Part shown: piece by piece, positions 8,273-18,238 of the stretch
How the letters are laid out: each line of letters begins with the position of its first letter
Numbering within the stretch: position 1 is the stretch's first letter
Assembly (NCBI RefSeq): GCF_011759365.1
Contig: NZ_JAARLZ010000002.1
Location: forward strand, 558,001 to 622,000
From: Luteibacter anthropi
GTDB lineage: Bacteria > Pseudomonadota > Gammaproteobacteria > Xanthomonadales > Rhodanobacteraceae
Length of the DNA stretch: 64,000 bases
Direction of reading: 5' to 3'
Program-made: the position numbers and the translations under genes
Notes under the pieces: generated by a model
What the model was told of the DNA's origin: nothing
Database searches by the model: none
The model's input: the letters and a program-made list of their open reading frames with translations, nothing else

Positions 8273-10327
8273 TCAGTGAGCGCCTCCGGCAGACAGGTAA
8301 CGATCGAACCAGGCCAGCGCCCGGGCCAGGACATCCTTGCGATGGGCATCCTGGGCAAAGCCATGGCCCTCGCCCGGATAGACCACCAGGGAGGTCGGCA
8401 CGCCCTGGGCACGCAGTGCATGCCAGAACTCGAACGACTGCGGGGCCGGCGTCTCGGCATCGCGCTCGCCGACCACGACCAGCGTCGGGGTTTTCGCGCT
8501 CTTGATGAAATTGATCGCGGAGCTCTTGGCGTACACCTGCGGATCGTCATAGACGGAGGCACCGAAATACGGCGTCATCCACTGGTCGATAAGATTCTGA
8601 CCGTAATAACTCTGCCAGTTCGAGATGCCCGCACCGGCCACCGCGGCACGGAAGCGCTGGGTCTGGGTCACGCTGAACATGGTCATGAAGCCGCCGTAGC
8701 TCCAGCCCGTGAGCCCCAGGCGGTTGTCGTCCACGGGGTGCGATTTCTCGATGGTGTCCACGCCAGCCAGCACGTCACGCAGGTCGCCGTAACCGAAGTC
8801 CTTGCGATTGGCCTGCACGAAGGCCTCGCCCTGGCCATAGCTGCCACGGGGATTGGGCATGAAGACGAAATAACCCAGCGCGGAAAGCGGGGCCGGGCCG
8901 TAGCCCACGCCTGGCCAGCGCGGCAGCACCGAAGCCGCCGGACCGCCGTGGATGGAAACGATCATGCCGTAGCGCTTCGATGCGTCGTAGTCCGCCGGGT
9001 ACAGCAGCCAGCCCTGCACGTCGTGGCCTTCGTTGTTCCAGGTAATCGATTCGGCCTTGCCCCAGGAGGGCTTGAGGCCCGCGTTGAAGGAGGTGACGGC
9101 CTGCGGAGCAGCGTGGCCCGCAAGATCGGCCACGTGCACTTCGAACGCGCGCTCGAACGAGCTGGCGTTGAAGGCCGCCTTTTCAGTCTTCGCATCCAGC
9201 GAGAGGGACATGGACAGGCGACCGTCGCCGATGGTCATGGGCAATTCGAACAGCGTGGTGGCCGTGGCGGCACCCTGCGCAGGAAGCGCATAGGACGACA
9301 CGCGGCTCACGCCTGCCACCGCCTCGGAGACGATGAGCCTGTCGTTGCCCGCCCACGACAGCCATGCCGGCGTAGTGCGCACGCCGGGCGTGACATCCAC
9401 CGGTGCGCTGGAACCGTCGGAGGGTACCGTCCAGATGTCGCCACCGGTGGAACCCTGGTCACTCATGAGGCCGCCGATGAAGGCGATGCGCGAGCCATCG
9501 GGCGAGAAGCGCGGCACGGCCACCTGAAGACCCTTCAGAGGACCGTCGAGACGGGCGGTATCCACGACGGTAACGGCCTTGGCTTCACCGGACAGCGGCT
9601 GCGCATACAGGCGCGCCACCCACCAGTTGTTGTCGCCCGGCGGTTGCGCGGCCACGTAGGCAAGGCGGCCGCTGTCTGCCGAGAAGCTGAATTCGTAAAC
9701 GTGAAGACCATTGGGCGTGATCGCCTTCGCCTCGCCGCCACGTGCATCGACCATCGCCACCTGCTGCACCTCGACGTTGTCCACGCCGATCTCGCCGACC
9801 TGCGGACCGGCGGCCGCCGTGGCGCTGGCGCGACGGGTGGCGTTGGGCACGTAGAGGAAGGCCAGTGCCTTGCCATCGGGGCGCCATTCCAGGCCGTCCA
9901 CATAGCCGTTGAGCTTGGTCAGCCGCTGCGGCGCGGCCTTGGTGTCGATGTCGACGACGTAGACATCATTCTGCTTGCCCTCTTCCACGCCGGGCTTGCC
10001 ACCCGCGCAATCGGAGAGAAATGCCAGGTGTCGGGAATCCGACGCCCACGAGGCCGACAGTTCGCGGCATCCCTTGCTGCTGGTGACGCGATGCGCATTG
10101 CGGCCATCGGCGTCGGCCAGTTCGAGCACGATCTTGCCGTTGGTCTTGACTGTCCACGCCAGGTGGCGCCCGTCGGGCGACAGGGCCACCGATTCGATCG
10201 GGCGTACCTTGCCGAGGTTGTCGAGAATGCTCGCGATGCGCGGATCGGCCGCAGGCGCGGCTTTCTCGGCGTGGACAGCACCCGCGCAGGCAAGCGCGAC
10301 GGCAGCGGCGATCCAGTTCATTCGCAT
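8273..10327 (-). CDS. Secreted S9-family (prolyl oligopeptidase / acylaminoacyl-type) peptidase
   Basis: The 684-aa protein has a signal peptide (MRMNWIAAAVALACAGAVHA), an N-terminal beta-propeller of WD40-like/PD40 strands (for example VALSPDGRHLAWTV and ISWAGNDRL-type repeats) and a C-terminal alpha/beta-hydrolase domain. The catalytic serine is in GWSYGGFMT, the aspartate in VVGERDAET and the histidine in PGEGHGF, in the right order for S9 peptidases. Such enzymes trim short peptides in the periplasm. It follows the small GNAT gene by 54 bp on the same strand. Length matches S9C/S9B-type bacterial enzymes. Subfamily and cleavage preference remain open. Confidence 0.9.
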   Translation of the reverse strand: MRMNWIAAAVALACAGAVHAEKAAPAADPRIASILDNLGKVRPIESVALSPDGRHLAWTVKTNGKIVLELADADGRNAHRVTSSKGCRELSASWASDSRHLAFLSDCAGGKPGVEEGKQNDVYVVDIDTKAAPQRLTKLNGYVDGLEWRPDGKALAFLYVPNATRRASATAAAGPQVGEIGVDNVEVQQVAMVDARGGEAKAITPNGLHVYEFSFSADSGRLAYVAAQPPGDNNWWVARLYAQPLSGEAKAVTVVDTARLDGPLKGLQVAVPRFSPDGSRIAFIGGLMSDQGSTGGDIWTVPSDGSSAPVDVTPGVRTTPAWLSWAGNDRLIVSEAVAGVSRVSSYALPAQGAATATTLFELPMTIGDGRLSMSLSLDAKTEKAAFNASSFERAFEVHVADLAGHAAPQAVTSFNAGLKPSWGKAESITWNNEGHDVQGWLLYPADYDASKRYGMIVSIHGGPAASVLPRWPGVGYGPAPLSALGYFVFMPNPRGSYGQGEAFVQANRKDFGYGDLRDVLAGVDTIEKSHPVDDNRLGLTGWSYGGFMTMFSVTQTQRFRAAVAGAGISNWQSYYGQNLIDQWMTPYFGASVYDDPQVYAKSSAINFIKSAKTPTLVVVGERDAETPAPQSFEFWHALRAQGVPTSLVVYPGEGHGFAQDAHRKDVLARALAWFDRYLSAGGAH

Positions 10328-10381
10328 CGTGAAGGGCTCCGGGTGTGCAGAAAACGTGAAGCTAGCACACCCGGCACGGCC

Positions 10382-10672
10382 TCAGGCGAGCAGGTGCGCG
10401 TATTCCGGATTCCGCTTGAACCATGCGGCCGCGTACGAACATGCGGGACGTATCTTCCAGCCTTTCGCCTCGGCGACCTGGATGGCAAAACGGGTCAGCA
10501 GGTTGGCGATGCCACGGCCACCGACCGCGTCGGGGACGCCAGTGTGCGTGATGGTCATGACCGTGCCTTCGAGCAGGTAATCGATTTCGCAGGTATGGCC
10601 ATCGACCACGGTTTCGAAGGTATGCCGCTTCTCGTCATGCACGATGTGCAGCGGATGAGCCTGGTCGTTCAT
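10382..10672 (-). CDS. Small GNAT-family N-acetyltransferase (YidJ/YjdJ type)
   Basis: The 96-aa protein is a minimal GNAT fold of the GCN5-related N-acetyltransferase 14 type. Its acetyl-CoA pyrophosphate loop reads VGGRGIANLLTRFA (about 52-65), and the family's late CSYAAAWFKRNPEY pattern closes it. Members are about 90-100 aa, so it is full length. Substrates of this subfamily are not well known. The ATG at 10672 begins 168 bp from the divergent corA start. Confidence 0.85.
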   Translation of the reverse strand: MNDQAHPLHIVHDEKRHTFETVVDGHTCEIDYLLEGTVMTITHTGVPDAVGGRGIANLLTRFAIQVAEAKGWKIRPACSYAAAWFKRNPEYAHLLA

Positions 10673-10839
10673 CGCATCGCTCCGTCAAGGGGAGCCATCA
10701 TTGTTCCGCCGCACGGGGCTCCCGGGTCAAGCGGTGCCTGCGTCATCCGCATACATCGGCGCCACACTTGAAGCGTAAACTGCCCGCAGCGCCGCATCAG
10801 CGGCCGTGCAAACGCAGGCAGTCGAGGACACCACCCCAC

Positions 10840-11799
10840 GTGCTCATCATCCACGAACACGGCCAGCCGACACCCATCCAGTGGTCGACGGGCATGGACA
10901 AGCCACATGCCCCCATCTGGGTCGACCTGCTCGATCCCTCCGACGACGAACGGCGCTGCGCCGCCGACATCACCGGCCTGCGCGTTCCCGAGCGCAGCGA
11001 CGTGGTGAACCTTGCGCTGTCCAGCCGCATCCGTACCGACGACGACGCGATGTATCTGTCGATTCCCTACTTTGCGGACACGGCCGATGGACATACCCCG
11101 GGCCCCGTAGGCCTGGTCGTCACCGGCCGCGTGCTGATGACGCTGCGCTTTTCCGATTCACCCGCGTTCCGCCTCGCAAGCGAGAGCTGCGCCCAGCATC
11201 GCTGGGAATCCAGCGCCGACGTACTTGCCACGCTGATCGAGGCTATCGTCAATCTGGCGGCAAGACGTATGGAGGATGTCTCTGCCGAGCTGAAGAAGCT
11301 GTCCGATCGCATCTTCACGCCCGAACGCCTGGGCACGCCTATCCTGCGCGGCTGCATGCTGGAGGTGGGCCGGCTGGAGGGGCTCCAGGCCCGCAACCGT
11401 TCATCCATGCTCGGCGTACAGCGCATCGTGTCTTTCGTGAGGGCCAAGAAGCCCGACTGGATGTCCGACGACGTGGAGGTGCGCCTGCGCGTGGTGGACC
11501 ACGACCTGCGTACGCTGGACGAATTCGACGACCAGCTCACCAACAAGCTCCAGTTTCTGCTCGATGCCGCCCTGGGCTTCATCAGCACCGACCAGAACCA
11601 TGTGATGAAGGTGCTCACGGTGACCTCCGTGGCAACCATTCCGCCGGTGATCCTGGCTGGCATATGGGGCATGAATTTCAAGGACATGCCTGAGCTGGAC
11701 CTGCCCTATGCGTATCCCATCGCGCTGGGGATCATTCTGCTGAGCATGGTGCTGCCCGTGCTCTTCTTCAAATGGCGGGGCTGGTGGTCGGGGGATTGA
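10840..11799 (+). CDS. corA: CorA-family magnesium/divalent-cation transporter
   Basis: The 319-aa protein has the CorA layout: a cytoplasmic alpha/beta N-terminal domain, a long stalk helix rich in charged residues, then two C-terminal membrane helices with the diagnostic GMN motif (WGMNFKDMPEL, GMN at about 277-279). The helices are VTSVATIPPVILAGIWGMN and IALGIILLSMVLPVLFF. A basic C-terminal tail follows. The GTG at 10840 gives the usual family length and has a GAGGA upstream; a frame extension to a TTG at 10768 would add a basic segment absent from CorA. It forms pentameric inner-membrane channels for Mg2+, and in some members Co2+ or Ni2+. Confidence 0.9.
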   Translation: MLIIHEHGQPTPIQWSTGMDKPHAPIWVDLLDPSDDERRCAADITGLRVPERSDVVNLALSSRIRTDDDAMYLSIPYFADTADGHTPGPVGLVVTGRVLMTLRFSDSPAFRLASESCAQHRWESSADVLATLIEAIVNLAARRMEDVSAELKKLSDRIFTPERLGTPILRGCMLEVGRLEGLQARNRSSMLGVQRIVSFVRAKKPDWMSDDVEVRLRVVDHDLRTLDEFDDQLTNKLQFLLDAALGFISTDQNHVMKVLTVTSVATIPPVILAGIWGMNFKDMPELDLPYAYPIALGIILLSMVLPVLFFKWRGWWSGD

Positions 11800-12053
11800 G
11801 CCACTGCGGCGTTACAGAATACCAGCCCGGTTTGGAAGACCTGTAAACCGTAACTGGTTCACATTTTTTACAATCCGAAGCCATTTTGCCCTAAAGTTGG
11901 CGCTCTCGCGGCCGCTAGCCCGGGGCAAGCCCGGCCGGCGGGCAATCCATTGACGCGAACATGGGGGTCGCATGGCGCGACCTCGCTCGGGGGAAGAAGG
12001 GTGAGTTCGGTGCCTGTCAGTAGCCAACACCACGTCGCAGGGAAGCCGCGTCC

Positions 12054-13121
12054 ATGAGGGCTTCGTGGCACTCTCCCTCCGGCACCCTGCCCGACTCCCG
12101 CCTGCTCGCCTCCGTGGCGGAGTTCACCCATCACCGCGACATCGACGCACTCGACCACAGCCTGGTGCTTTCCCTGGCCGAGCTGGTCAAGGTCAGCAGC
12201 GTCACGCTCTGCAAGCGGGGCGAAAGCGTCCAGTTTCCGGTCGATTCCGTCGTGGTCTGTTCGCGCGATGCCGCCGGGGCCTTCGTGATCGAAGCCGTGG
12301 ACCCCTCCGGCGAAGGTGATCCGGTGGACACCATCGTCCGTGCCATGGAGAAGCTGGAGGCGATCAGCGAAGTCACACCCGCCGGCCTCAACCGGCTGGT
12401 GATTCCGATCCAGCGCGAGCAGGCCGCCACGGGCGCCCTCATGCTGGAATCCGACGAGGCCATGGACGATGTCCGCGGTCTGGTCGAGGGCTTCGCACGG
12501 ATCTACGGCAACTACATCGCCCTGCTCAACGAGAGCGAGCGCGACAAGCTCACGGGCCTGTACAACCGGCGCAGCTTCGATCGCCGCCTGCAGCGGATGC
12601 TGAAGCATCGCCGGCAGCGGGCGCGGGCCCTTGCCGAAGGCAAGGAAGACCGCCGCCTGGTGCGCGAGGAGGGGGCAAACATCTTCCTTGCCATCCTCGA
12701 TATCGATCACTTCAAGCGGATCAACGATACGTACGGCCATGTCTATGGCGACGAGGTGATCCTGATGCTTGCGCAGCAGATGCGCAGCAACTTCCGCCAG
12801 AGTGACGTGCTGTTCCGCTTCGGCGGCGAGGAGTTCGTGATGCTGCTGGCCGCGCATGACGAACGCACGGCGTATACGGCGCTGGATCGTTTCCGCCAGT
12901 ACATCGCTTCGCACACGTTCCCGCAGGTGGGGCATGTCACGGTGAGCATCGGCTATGCGCGGATCACCGAGAGCGATTATCCGGAGATCGTGCTGGATCG
13001 TGCGGACAAGGCGCTTTATTTCGCCAAGCAGAACGGGCGTGACAGCGTGCACGGCTATGAGACGCTGGCGGAGTCGGGGGATCTGGCGCCAGTGGCGCTG
13101 GGAAGTATCGATTTGTTTTGA
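12054..13121 (+). CDS. Soluble GGDEF diguanylate cyclase with GAF-like N-terminal domain
   Basis: The 355-aa protein has an N-terminal region (about 20-160) with a GAF-like strand-helix pattern ending in a linker helix, then a GGDEF domain from about residue 165 (RDKLTGLYNRRSFDRRL). The active site is intact (FRFGGEEF) and is preceded by the inhibitory site RQSD. No membrane span is predicted, so it should sense a cytosolic signal. The ATG has AGGGAAG upstream. The 254-bp region before it holds an AT-rich patch (about 11850-11885, with a TACAAT hexamer at 11869) that could be its promoter; I found no riboswitch there. Confidence 0.88.
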   Translation: MRASWHSPSGTLPDSRLLASVAEFTHHRDIDALDHSLVLSLAELVKVSSVTLCKRGESVQFPVDSVVVCSRDAAGAFVIEAVDPSGEGDPVDTIVRAMEKLEAISEVTPAGLNRLVIPIQREQAATGALMLESDEAMDDVRGLVEGFARIYGNYIALLNESERDKLTGLYNRRSFDRRLQRMLKHRRQRARALAEGKEDRRLVREEGANIFLAILDIDHFKRINDTYGHVYGDEVILMLAQQMRSNFRQSDVLFRFGGEEFVMLLAAHDERTAYTALDRFRQYIASHTFPQVGHVTVSIGYARITESDYPEIVLDRADKALYFAKQNGRDSVHGYETLAESGDLAPVALGSIDLF

Positions 13122-13163
13122 GGGGTGATGTACCGGGCGATTCCCTGTGCACCGCCCTGGTCC

Positions 13164-13266
13164 GGTCGCGCGCAAGGCGCGCTCCTACACGACACGTTGT
13201 AGGAGCGCGCCCTGCGCGCGACCGAAACCACAACGCCCTGTAGGAGCGCGCCTTGCGCGCGACCGG
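13164..13266. repeat. REP cluster (three palindromes)
   Basis: Three GTAG-headed REP copies lie at 13164-13189 (minus orientation), 13198-13224 (plus) and 13239-13266 (plus). The first two form an inverted pair with a short spacer, as in BIMEs. They sit between the convergent 3' ends of the diguanylate cyclase gene and sodC, so they may stabilise both transcripts' ends or mark a RAYT target. Confidence 0.88.
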
Positions 13267-13280
13267 ATCGAAGCCAGGCG

Positions 13281-13808
13281 TTACTTCACGACACCACAGG
13301 CAATCCGCGCCCCGCCACCGCCGAGCGGCTCCGGCTGGTCGGAATAGTTGTCGCCACCGGCGTGAATCATCAGCGCATGACCCTTCAGGGTCGCCAGGCT
13401 CTTCAGGCGCGGCGCGGTAACCGCCGTGGTATCGGTGCCATCGGCGCCGATCTCGATCTTCGGAAGGTCGCCCTCATGCCCCATGGCATCCGGGCCTTCA
13501 TGCTTGCCGGTGTGCGCCGGATCGAAATGGCCGCCGGCCGCCAGCGCGGCGCCCATCTTGCCGTCCTTCTCGCCCGGCGCGCAGCTGGGCTTCTCATGCA
13601 GATGGAAACCATGCGTACCCGGCGGAAGCCCCTTCAGGTCGGGCGTTAATACCAGGCCGCCGGCGCTCTCGGTCACGGTGACCGTGCCCACCGCTGCGCC
13701 GGTGCCGGATGCGGTGACCAGGGTCATCGGCACCACCACGCTCTTATCGGCCGCCTGAGCGGACGCACACACGAACAGACCTGCCGCGACGATCACGAGC
13801 TTCTTCAT
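13281..13808 (-). CDS. sodC: Superoxide dismutase [Cu-Zn], periplasmic
   Basis: The 175-aa precursor has a signal peptide ([19 protein letters not shown]) and the Cu-Zn SOD fold. Metal ligands are seen in [36 protein letters not shown] and [14 protein letters not shown]; the structural disulfide cysteines are in KPSCAPG and RIACGVV. It converts superoxide to peroxide and oxygen in the periplasm. The ATG at 13808 is chosen over an in-frame upstream start because GGAAGGAGTG lies just before it and the signal peptide begins there. Gene order does not suggest an operon. Confidence 0.95.
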   Translation of the reverse strand: MKKLVIVAAGLFVCASAQAADKSVVVPMTLVTASGTGAAVGTVTVTESAGGLVLTPDLKGLPPGTHGFHLHEKPSCAPGEKDGKMGAALAAGGHFDPAHTGKHEGPDAMGHEGDLPKIEIGADGTDTTAVTAPRLKSLATLKGHALMIHAGGDNYSDQPEPLGGGGARIACGVVK

Positions 13809-13883
13809 CGTGCCACTCCTTCCAGTGTAGGAAACCCGGGGATACTGCACCCGGCGTGCACGATGCGTCCATACCGAAACGGC

Positions 13884-14582
13884 TTATCCAAACAAGCCAC
13901 GTACATCATCGGCCGTGAGCAGGCGCCACTGGCCGGTCGGAAGATCGCCCAGTGACAGGCCGCCAAGCGCCGGCCGGTGCAGCGTTTCCACGTGATTGCC
14001 CACGGCGGCGAACATGCGACGCACCTGGTGATAACGCCCCTCGGTAAGCGTCAACCGCGCATGGCGTGGCCCCAGCACCTCAAGCGTTGCCGGCTCCAGC
14101 GGATCGGTTTCGCCGTCGAGCATGAGCGTGCCCGCTGCGAAGACCCCGCCCTCGTCGCCGCGTAGATCCGATGCGAGCGTGGCTTCGTAGATCTTCGCCA
14201 CCGACGAGCGCGGCGAGATGATGCGATGCAGCAGCGGGCCGTCATCGGTAAACAGCAGCAGGCCCGAGGTATCACGGTCCAGGCGCCCCACGGTGGACAG
14301 CACCGGATTGCGCTGGGAAAAACGCGGCGGCAGCAACTCATAGACCAGCCGCCCCACGTCCTTGCGTGAACAGGTATAGCCCGCGGGCTTGTTCAGCATG
14401 AGGATCATGCCTTGTGGCGGATCGAGCGGCTCGCCGTCGAAACGCACATCGGCGTGTTCCATCTTGTCGTCGGCATACAGCACGTCACCCGACGCATCGG
14501 TGACCAGTCCCTCGCGGAACATCGATGCCACCTGCTTGCGGCTGCCATAGCCGAGGTTCGCCAGAAGGCGTACGAGTTTCAT
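13884..14582 (-). CDS. rsuA: 16S rRNA pseudouridine(516) synthase RsuA-type
   Basis: The 232-aa protein has a short S4-like N-terminal domain (MKLVRLLANLGYGSRKQV) and the RsuA/RluB catalytic domain with motif GRLDRDTSGLLLFT carrying the catalytic aspartate (about residue 103), plus LNKPAGYTCS and EGRYHQVRRMFAAVGN typical of this group. RsuA makes pseudouridine 516 in 16S rRNA. It overlaps rsmC by 4 bp in an ATGA arrangement, so the two 16S modification enzymes are translationally coupled. The close paralogues RluE/RluF are the alternative; length and the S4-type start favour RsuA. Confidence 0.85.
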   Translation of the reverse strand: MKLVRLLANLGYGSRKQVASMFREGLVTDASGDVLYADDKMEHADVRFDGEPLDPPQGMILMLNKPAGYTCSRKDVGRLVYELLPPRFSQRNPVLSTVGRLDRDTSGLLLFTDDGPLLHRIISPRSSVAKIYEATLASDLRGDEGGVFAAGTLMLDGETDPLEPATLEVLGPRHARLTLTEGRYHQVRRMFAAVGNHVETLHRPALGGLSLGDLPTGQWRLLTADDVRGLFG

Positions 14583-15637
14583 CGGCGAGGCTCCTTTGCT
14601 TCAATCACTTTGAATCCGTCGCGATCGACGACGGTACGCACCGCGCCGAAATGCGCGGCAAGCGTGGTTTCGTAGGCCAGGTGGCGGTTGGCCACCATCA
14701 AGAATCGTCCCTTCGGCGCCAGCGCCCGCGCTGCGGCAACGATGAATGCCCGGCCGAGGTCGGGTTCGCCGGCATGCCCCTGATGAAACGGCGGGTTGGA
14801 CACCACCACGTCATAGCTGCCCGGCACACCTTGCGTGACGTCGTGCCAGTGCACGGTCGTCTCCACGGCGCGCCCGCTACGGGCAATCGTGGCGGCGAGA
14901 TTTTCACGGGCCGACGCGAGTGCGCGGCCTTCCGCCTCGAACAGGTCGGCCGCGACGATGCCTGGGCAGCGGGTGATCGCCTCGCAGGCCAGGTAACCGA
15001 AACCGGCGCCCAGGTCGGCCAGCCGCCCCGAGAGATCGACAGGCAGTGCTTCGGCAAGCAGTGCCGATGCGATATCGATACGATCCCATGCGAACAGGCC
15101 GCGCCGGCTGGTGAAGCGGCCCTGCGCAATCGTTACCGGTGCATCGAGGCCCAGCCACGCCGCCATCAGCGCCTCGTCGGCCTGGGCACCGGGGGGTGCC
15201 CAGAAGATCCGGCACTTGTGCTTGGAGACGGTGCTCACGCCGCCCGATAGCAGGGCCAGATCGCCCTCGGCCGTCTTCGCCCCCTCCGTGTTCGGCACCG
15301 CCGCGAGCACGATGCCGCCTTCCGCCCGCCGCGCCATCGCCTGGGCGAACAGGGCACGGGTTTCCTCGCGCTGACGCGTGGGCAGCACCAGCACGGTGGC
15401 GAACCGGCCTTCGGGCGGCTCGGCCACAACCTCGAAACCCGAGCGGGCCAGTGCATCGGCGGCCGGCTTGAACGACTGCTGCATCGTCCAGCCCGGCCGG
15501 CGGTGCTCGCGCAGCGCGAAGCCGTCACGCGCACGCAGCAGGAGCAGGTCACCCTTGGGCGGGAGTGCCAGTTCGCCCGTGGCGAAGGGAACGAACAGTG
15601 CCTCGAGGGCGGCGTCGGAAGCGGAACCGGCAGACAC
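14579..15637 (-). CDS. rsmC: 16S rRNA (guanine(1207)-N2)-methyltransferase
   Basis: The 352-aa protein has two halves as in RsmC: a degenerate N-terminal methyltransferase-like domain and a C-terminal catalytic Rossmann domain. The SAM-binding loop reads DLGAGFGYLACEA and the catalytic motif IV is VVSNPPFHQG. It methylates G1207 of 16S rRNA in the 30S subunit. The start is a GTG with only a weak ribosome site. Its last codon overlaps the rsuA start (ATGA), giving a two-gene rRNA modification operon. It is divergent from the alpha/beta hydrolase, 105 bp away. RlmG is a possible confusion, but the length favours RsmC. Confidence 0.87.
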   Translation of the reverse strand: MSAGSASDAALEALFVPFATGELALPPKGDLLLLRARDGFALREHRRPGWTMQQSFKPAADALARSGFEVVAEPPEGRFATVLVLPTRQREETRALFAQAMARRAEGGIVLAAVPNTEGAKTAEGDLALLSGGVSTVSKHKCRIFWAPPGAQADEALMAAWLGLDAPVTIAQGRFTSRRGLFAWDRIDIASALLAEALPVDLSGRLADLGAGFGYLACEAITRCPGIVAADLFEAEGRALASARENLAATIARSGRAVETTVHWHDVTQGVPGSYDVVVSNPPFHQGHAGEPDLGRAFIVAAARALAPKGRFLMVANRHLAYETTLAAHFGAVRTVVDRDGFKVIEAKEPRR

Positions 15638-15742
15638 GTGGGAAACAGACTCATTGTGGATCGTGGCCGGACATTCTAGCTTCTCCTGTCGGGAGTCCCG
15701 ATGTCCGTCCGCCCACCCTTCTCATCTCAAAGGAGTCATGCC

Positions 15743-16564
15743 ATGCCCTTCGTACGAGTGAAAGACGGTACCGAGATCTTCTACAAGGACCAGGGACAGG
15801 GCCAGCCCGTGGTCTTCTCGCATGGCTGGCCGCTGTGCGCCGACGCCTGGGACGTGCCCATGAAATTCATGGTCGACCACGGCTTTCGCGTGGTGGCGCA
15901 CGACCGCCGCAGCCATGGCCGGTCCACCCAGACCGCCACCGGCAACGACATGGACACCTACGCCGACGACCTGGCTGCCGTGATCGACGCGCTGGACCTG
16001 AAGGACATCATCCTCGTCGGCCACTCCACCGGCGGCGGCGAGATCGCCCATTACATGGGCCGCCATGGCACGAAGCGCGTGGCGAAGGCCCTGCTCGTGG
16101 GCGCCGTCCCGCCGCTGATGCTGAAAACGACCGCCAACCCCGGCGGCCTGCCGAAGGACGTGTTCGACGGCATCCGCAAGGGTGTGTGGGACGACCGCTC
16201 GCAGTTCTACAAGGACCTCACCACGCCCTTCTTCGGCTTCAACCGCGCCGATGCCAAGGAATCCCAGGGCATCCGTGACGACTTCTGGCGCCAGGGCATG
16301 CTCGGCGGCCTCTACGGACAGTACGCCTGCATCCACGAGTTCTCCGAGGTGGATTACGGCCCCGACCTGGACAAGATCGACGTGCCGGTGCTGCTGATCC
16401 ATGGCGACGACGACCAGATCGTGCCCATCGATGCCGCCGCCCGTGCCGGCGTGAAGCGCCTGAAGCACGGCACCCTGAAGGAGTATCCCGGTGCCCCGCA
16501 CGGTCTGGTGGTCACCCACCAGGACCAGTTCAACACCGACCTGCTCGCCTTCGCCCGCAGCTGA
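15743..16564 (+). CDS. Alpha/beta hydrolase, non-haem haloperoxidase/esterase type
   Basis: The 273-aa protein is close to the cofactor-free chloroperoxidase/arylesterase family. The oxyanion region is [13 protein letters not shown], the nucleophile serine lies in VGHSTGGGE, the acid in [11 protein letters not shown] and the histidine in [10 protein letters not shown]. Such enzymes are mainly esterases that can show perhydrolase activity. ATG at 15743 has AAAGGAG seven bases upstream; an upstream in-frame ATG does not. No signal peptide. The stop abuts the stop of selO on the other strand with no gap. Confidence 0.9.
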   Translation: MPFVRVKDGTEIFYKDQGQGQPVVFSHGWPLCADAWDVPMKFMVDHGFRVVAHDRRSHGRSTQTATGNDMDTYADDLAAVIDALDLKDIILVGHSTGGGEIAHYMGRHGTKRVAKALLVGAVPPLMLKTTANPGGLPKDVFDGIRKGVWDDRSQFYKDLTTPFFGFNRADAKESQGIRDDFWRQGMLGGLYGQYACIHEFSEVDYGPDLDKIDVPVLLIHGDDDQIVPIDAAARAGVKRLKHGTLKEYPGAPHGLVVTHQDQFNTDLLAFARS

Positions 16565-16572
16565 TCAGCTGC
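16557..16572. other. 16-bp perfect palindrome spanning two convergent stop codons
   Basis: GCAGCTGATCAGCTGC is a perfect palindrome centred on the junction of the two genes. The hydrolase TGA (16562-16564) and the selO TGA (complement of 16565-16567) sit in its middle. There is no loop or T-run, so it is not a usual terminator. It may simply follow from the codons used, or be a dyad site. Confidence 0.6.
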
Positions 16573-18124
16573 TGCACGAGAGCATCGAGCACCCCACCCG
16601 GTTGCGCGCCCACTCCGGCCGGCGCGCAGCCAGGTGGTCCCGGCCGGGCTGGTCGTCATACGGGCGGCGCAAGGCATCCTGCAATTCATGGATGCCTTCG
16701 TCGTCGCCCTGTTCCGCCCGGTCGATGGCCTGCTGCGCCAGGTAATTGCGCAACACGTAACGCGGATTCGAGGCGTGCATCAGCGCCATGCGCTCGCCTT
16801 CCGGCGCACCTTCTTCCCTGACCCGGGTGGCATAGCGGCGCAGCCAGCCGTCCAGCGGCTCCGCGATGGCGGCCCGGCGGGCCTCTTCGTAGAACGCGAA
16901 ACCCACGACGCCGACATGAGGGGCATCGATATCGAGTTTCGACAGGTCGCGGTAGAAGATGGTCATGTCCATGCCTCCCGCAGCCAGCAGGCTACGCAAA
17001 TCCTCGATGAGCGCCTCATCCCCGGGCCGACTTTCCAGTAGCCCCAGCTTTGCCAGGGCAAACGCCGCATCGGTGGCTTCGAAGGTGGCCACGTAGTGAT
17101 CCAGCCCCGCCTGCAGCGCCTCCGCGCCATCGAACAGCGGCGCCAGCGCCTGCGCCAGCCGTTGCAGGTTCCACCAGGCGATCCTGGGTTGATGGCCGAA
17201 GCGGTAGCGCTTCTGGCGGCGGTCGGTGGTGTTGGGTGTCCAGTCGGGGTCGAAGTCGTCGACCCAGCCATAGGGGCCGTAGTCGATGGTGAGCCCCAGG
17301 ATGGACAGGTTATCCGTGTTCATCACGCCATGGACAAAGCCCACGCGCATCCAGTGGGCCATCAGCAGGGCTGTGCGCTCGCACACGTCGCGATAGAAGG
17401 CCGCCAGGCGTTCCGCGGCCGGCAAGGCCTGGATCGCAGGGAAGTGCGTGGCGATGGTGAAGTCCACCAGCCTGCGCAGCAGGTCGATGTCGTTGCGTGA
17501 CGAGGGCAGCTCGAATGAACCGAAGCGGATGAAGCTGGGCGCCACCCGGCAGACGATGGCGCCCGGCTCGGCAGCCGGGTGGCCGTCATAGAGCATGTCG
17601 CGCACCACGTCATCGCCAGTGGTCACAAGGGACAGCGCCCGGGTGGTCGGCACGCCCAGATGATGCATGGCTTCGCTGCACAGGAATTCGCGAATGGACG
17701 AACGCAACACCGCGCGGCCGTCAGCACCGCGCGAGTAAGGCGTGCGCCCGGCTCCCTTGAGCTGGATTTCCTGGCGACCGTGGCTGGCGGTGAGCACCTC
17801 ACCCAGGCCAATGGCCCGGCCATCGCCCAGTTGCCCCGCCCACTGCCCGAACTGGTGTCCACCATAGGCCATGGCATAGCCGGTCATGCCCGGCAGGCTG
17901 GCATTGCCCGAGAACACGGCCGCAAAGTCGGGCCGCGCCGGGTCCACGCCCAGCATGGTGGCGACGTCGGTCGACACCGCCACCAGCCGCGGCGCAGCCA
18001 CGGGCGTCGGCGCCACGAAGGAGTACGCCGCGCCTTCGACCTGGCGTGGCGTGTTCAGGTCCGAGGGGTCCGCAGGCAGCTCGCGGACGAAGGCATTATC
18101 GAAACGGGGATCGGTCATCGGCAT
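16565..18124 (-). CDS. selO: Protein adenylyltransferase SelO (YdiU)
   Basis: The 519-aa pseudokinase-fold enzyme transfers AMP from ATP to Ser, Thr or Tyr of target proteins, with a role in redox stress. Family marks seen are [23 protein letters not shown], the lysine region [27 protein letters not shown], the [13 protein letters not shown] catalytic loop and the [14 protein letters not shown] metal loop. The protein ends in CSS: the antepenultimate cysteine is where animal SelO has selenocysteine and where E. coli has a redox-active cysteine. The ATG at 18124 or one two codons later may be used. It is divergent from a small secreted protein gene, with 114 bp between. Confidence 0.94.
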   Translation of the reverse strand: MPMTDPRFDNAFVRELPADPSDLNTPRQVEGAAYSFVAPTPVAAPRLVAVSTDVATMLGVDPARPDFAAVFSGNASLPGMTGYAMAYGGHQFGQWAGQLGDGRAIGLGEVLTASHGRQEIQLKGAGRTPYSRGADGRAVLRSSIREFLCSEAMHHLGVPTTRALSLVTTGDDVVRDMLYDGHPAAEPGAIVCRVAPSFIRFGSFELPSSRNDIDLLRRLVDFTIATHFPAIQALPAAERLAAFYRDVCERTALLMAHWMRVGFVHGVMNTDNLSILGLTIDYGPYGWVDDFDPDWTPNTTDRRQKRYRFGHQPRIAWWNLQRLAQALAPLFDGAEALQAGLDHYVATFEATDAAFALAKLGLLESRPGDEALIEDLRSLLAAGGMDMTIFYRDLSKLDIDAPHVGVVGFAFYEEARRAAIAEPLDGWLRRYATRVREEGAPEGERMALMHASNPRYVLRNYLAQQAIDRAEQGDDEGIHELQDALRRPYDDQPGRDHLAARRPEWARNRVGCSMLSCSS

Positions 18125-18238
18125 CGGACACTGGAACGTTCAGTGGAATATCCGGGCGCCTGGGCGCCATGCAAGCCCTTTCGTCATGTCTGCCCTCCCG
18201 CCGGCCCCGAACTCGTGCAAACTAGCGCCCCCGATTCC

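Noticed and set aside
11800-12053. Possible c-di-GMP riboswitch before the diguanylate cyclase gene
   Set aside because: The gap is GC-rich with several small stems, but I could not find the conserved GEMM core or the tetraloop-receptor pattern.
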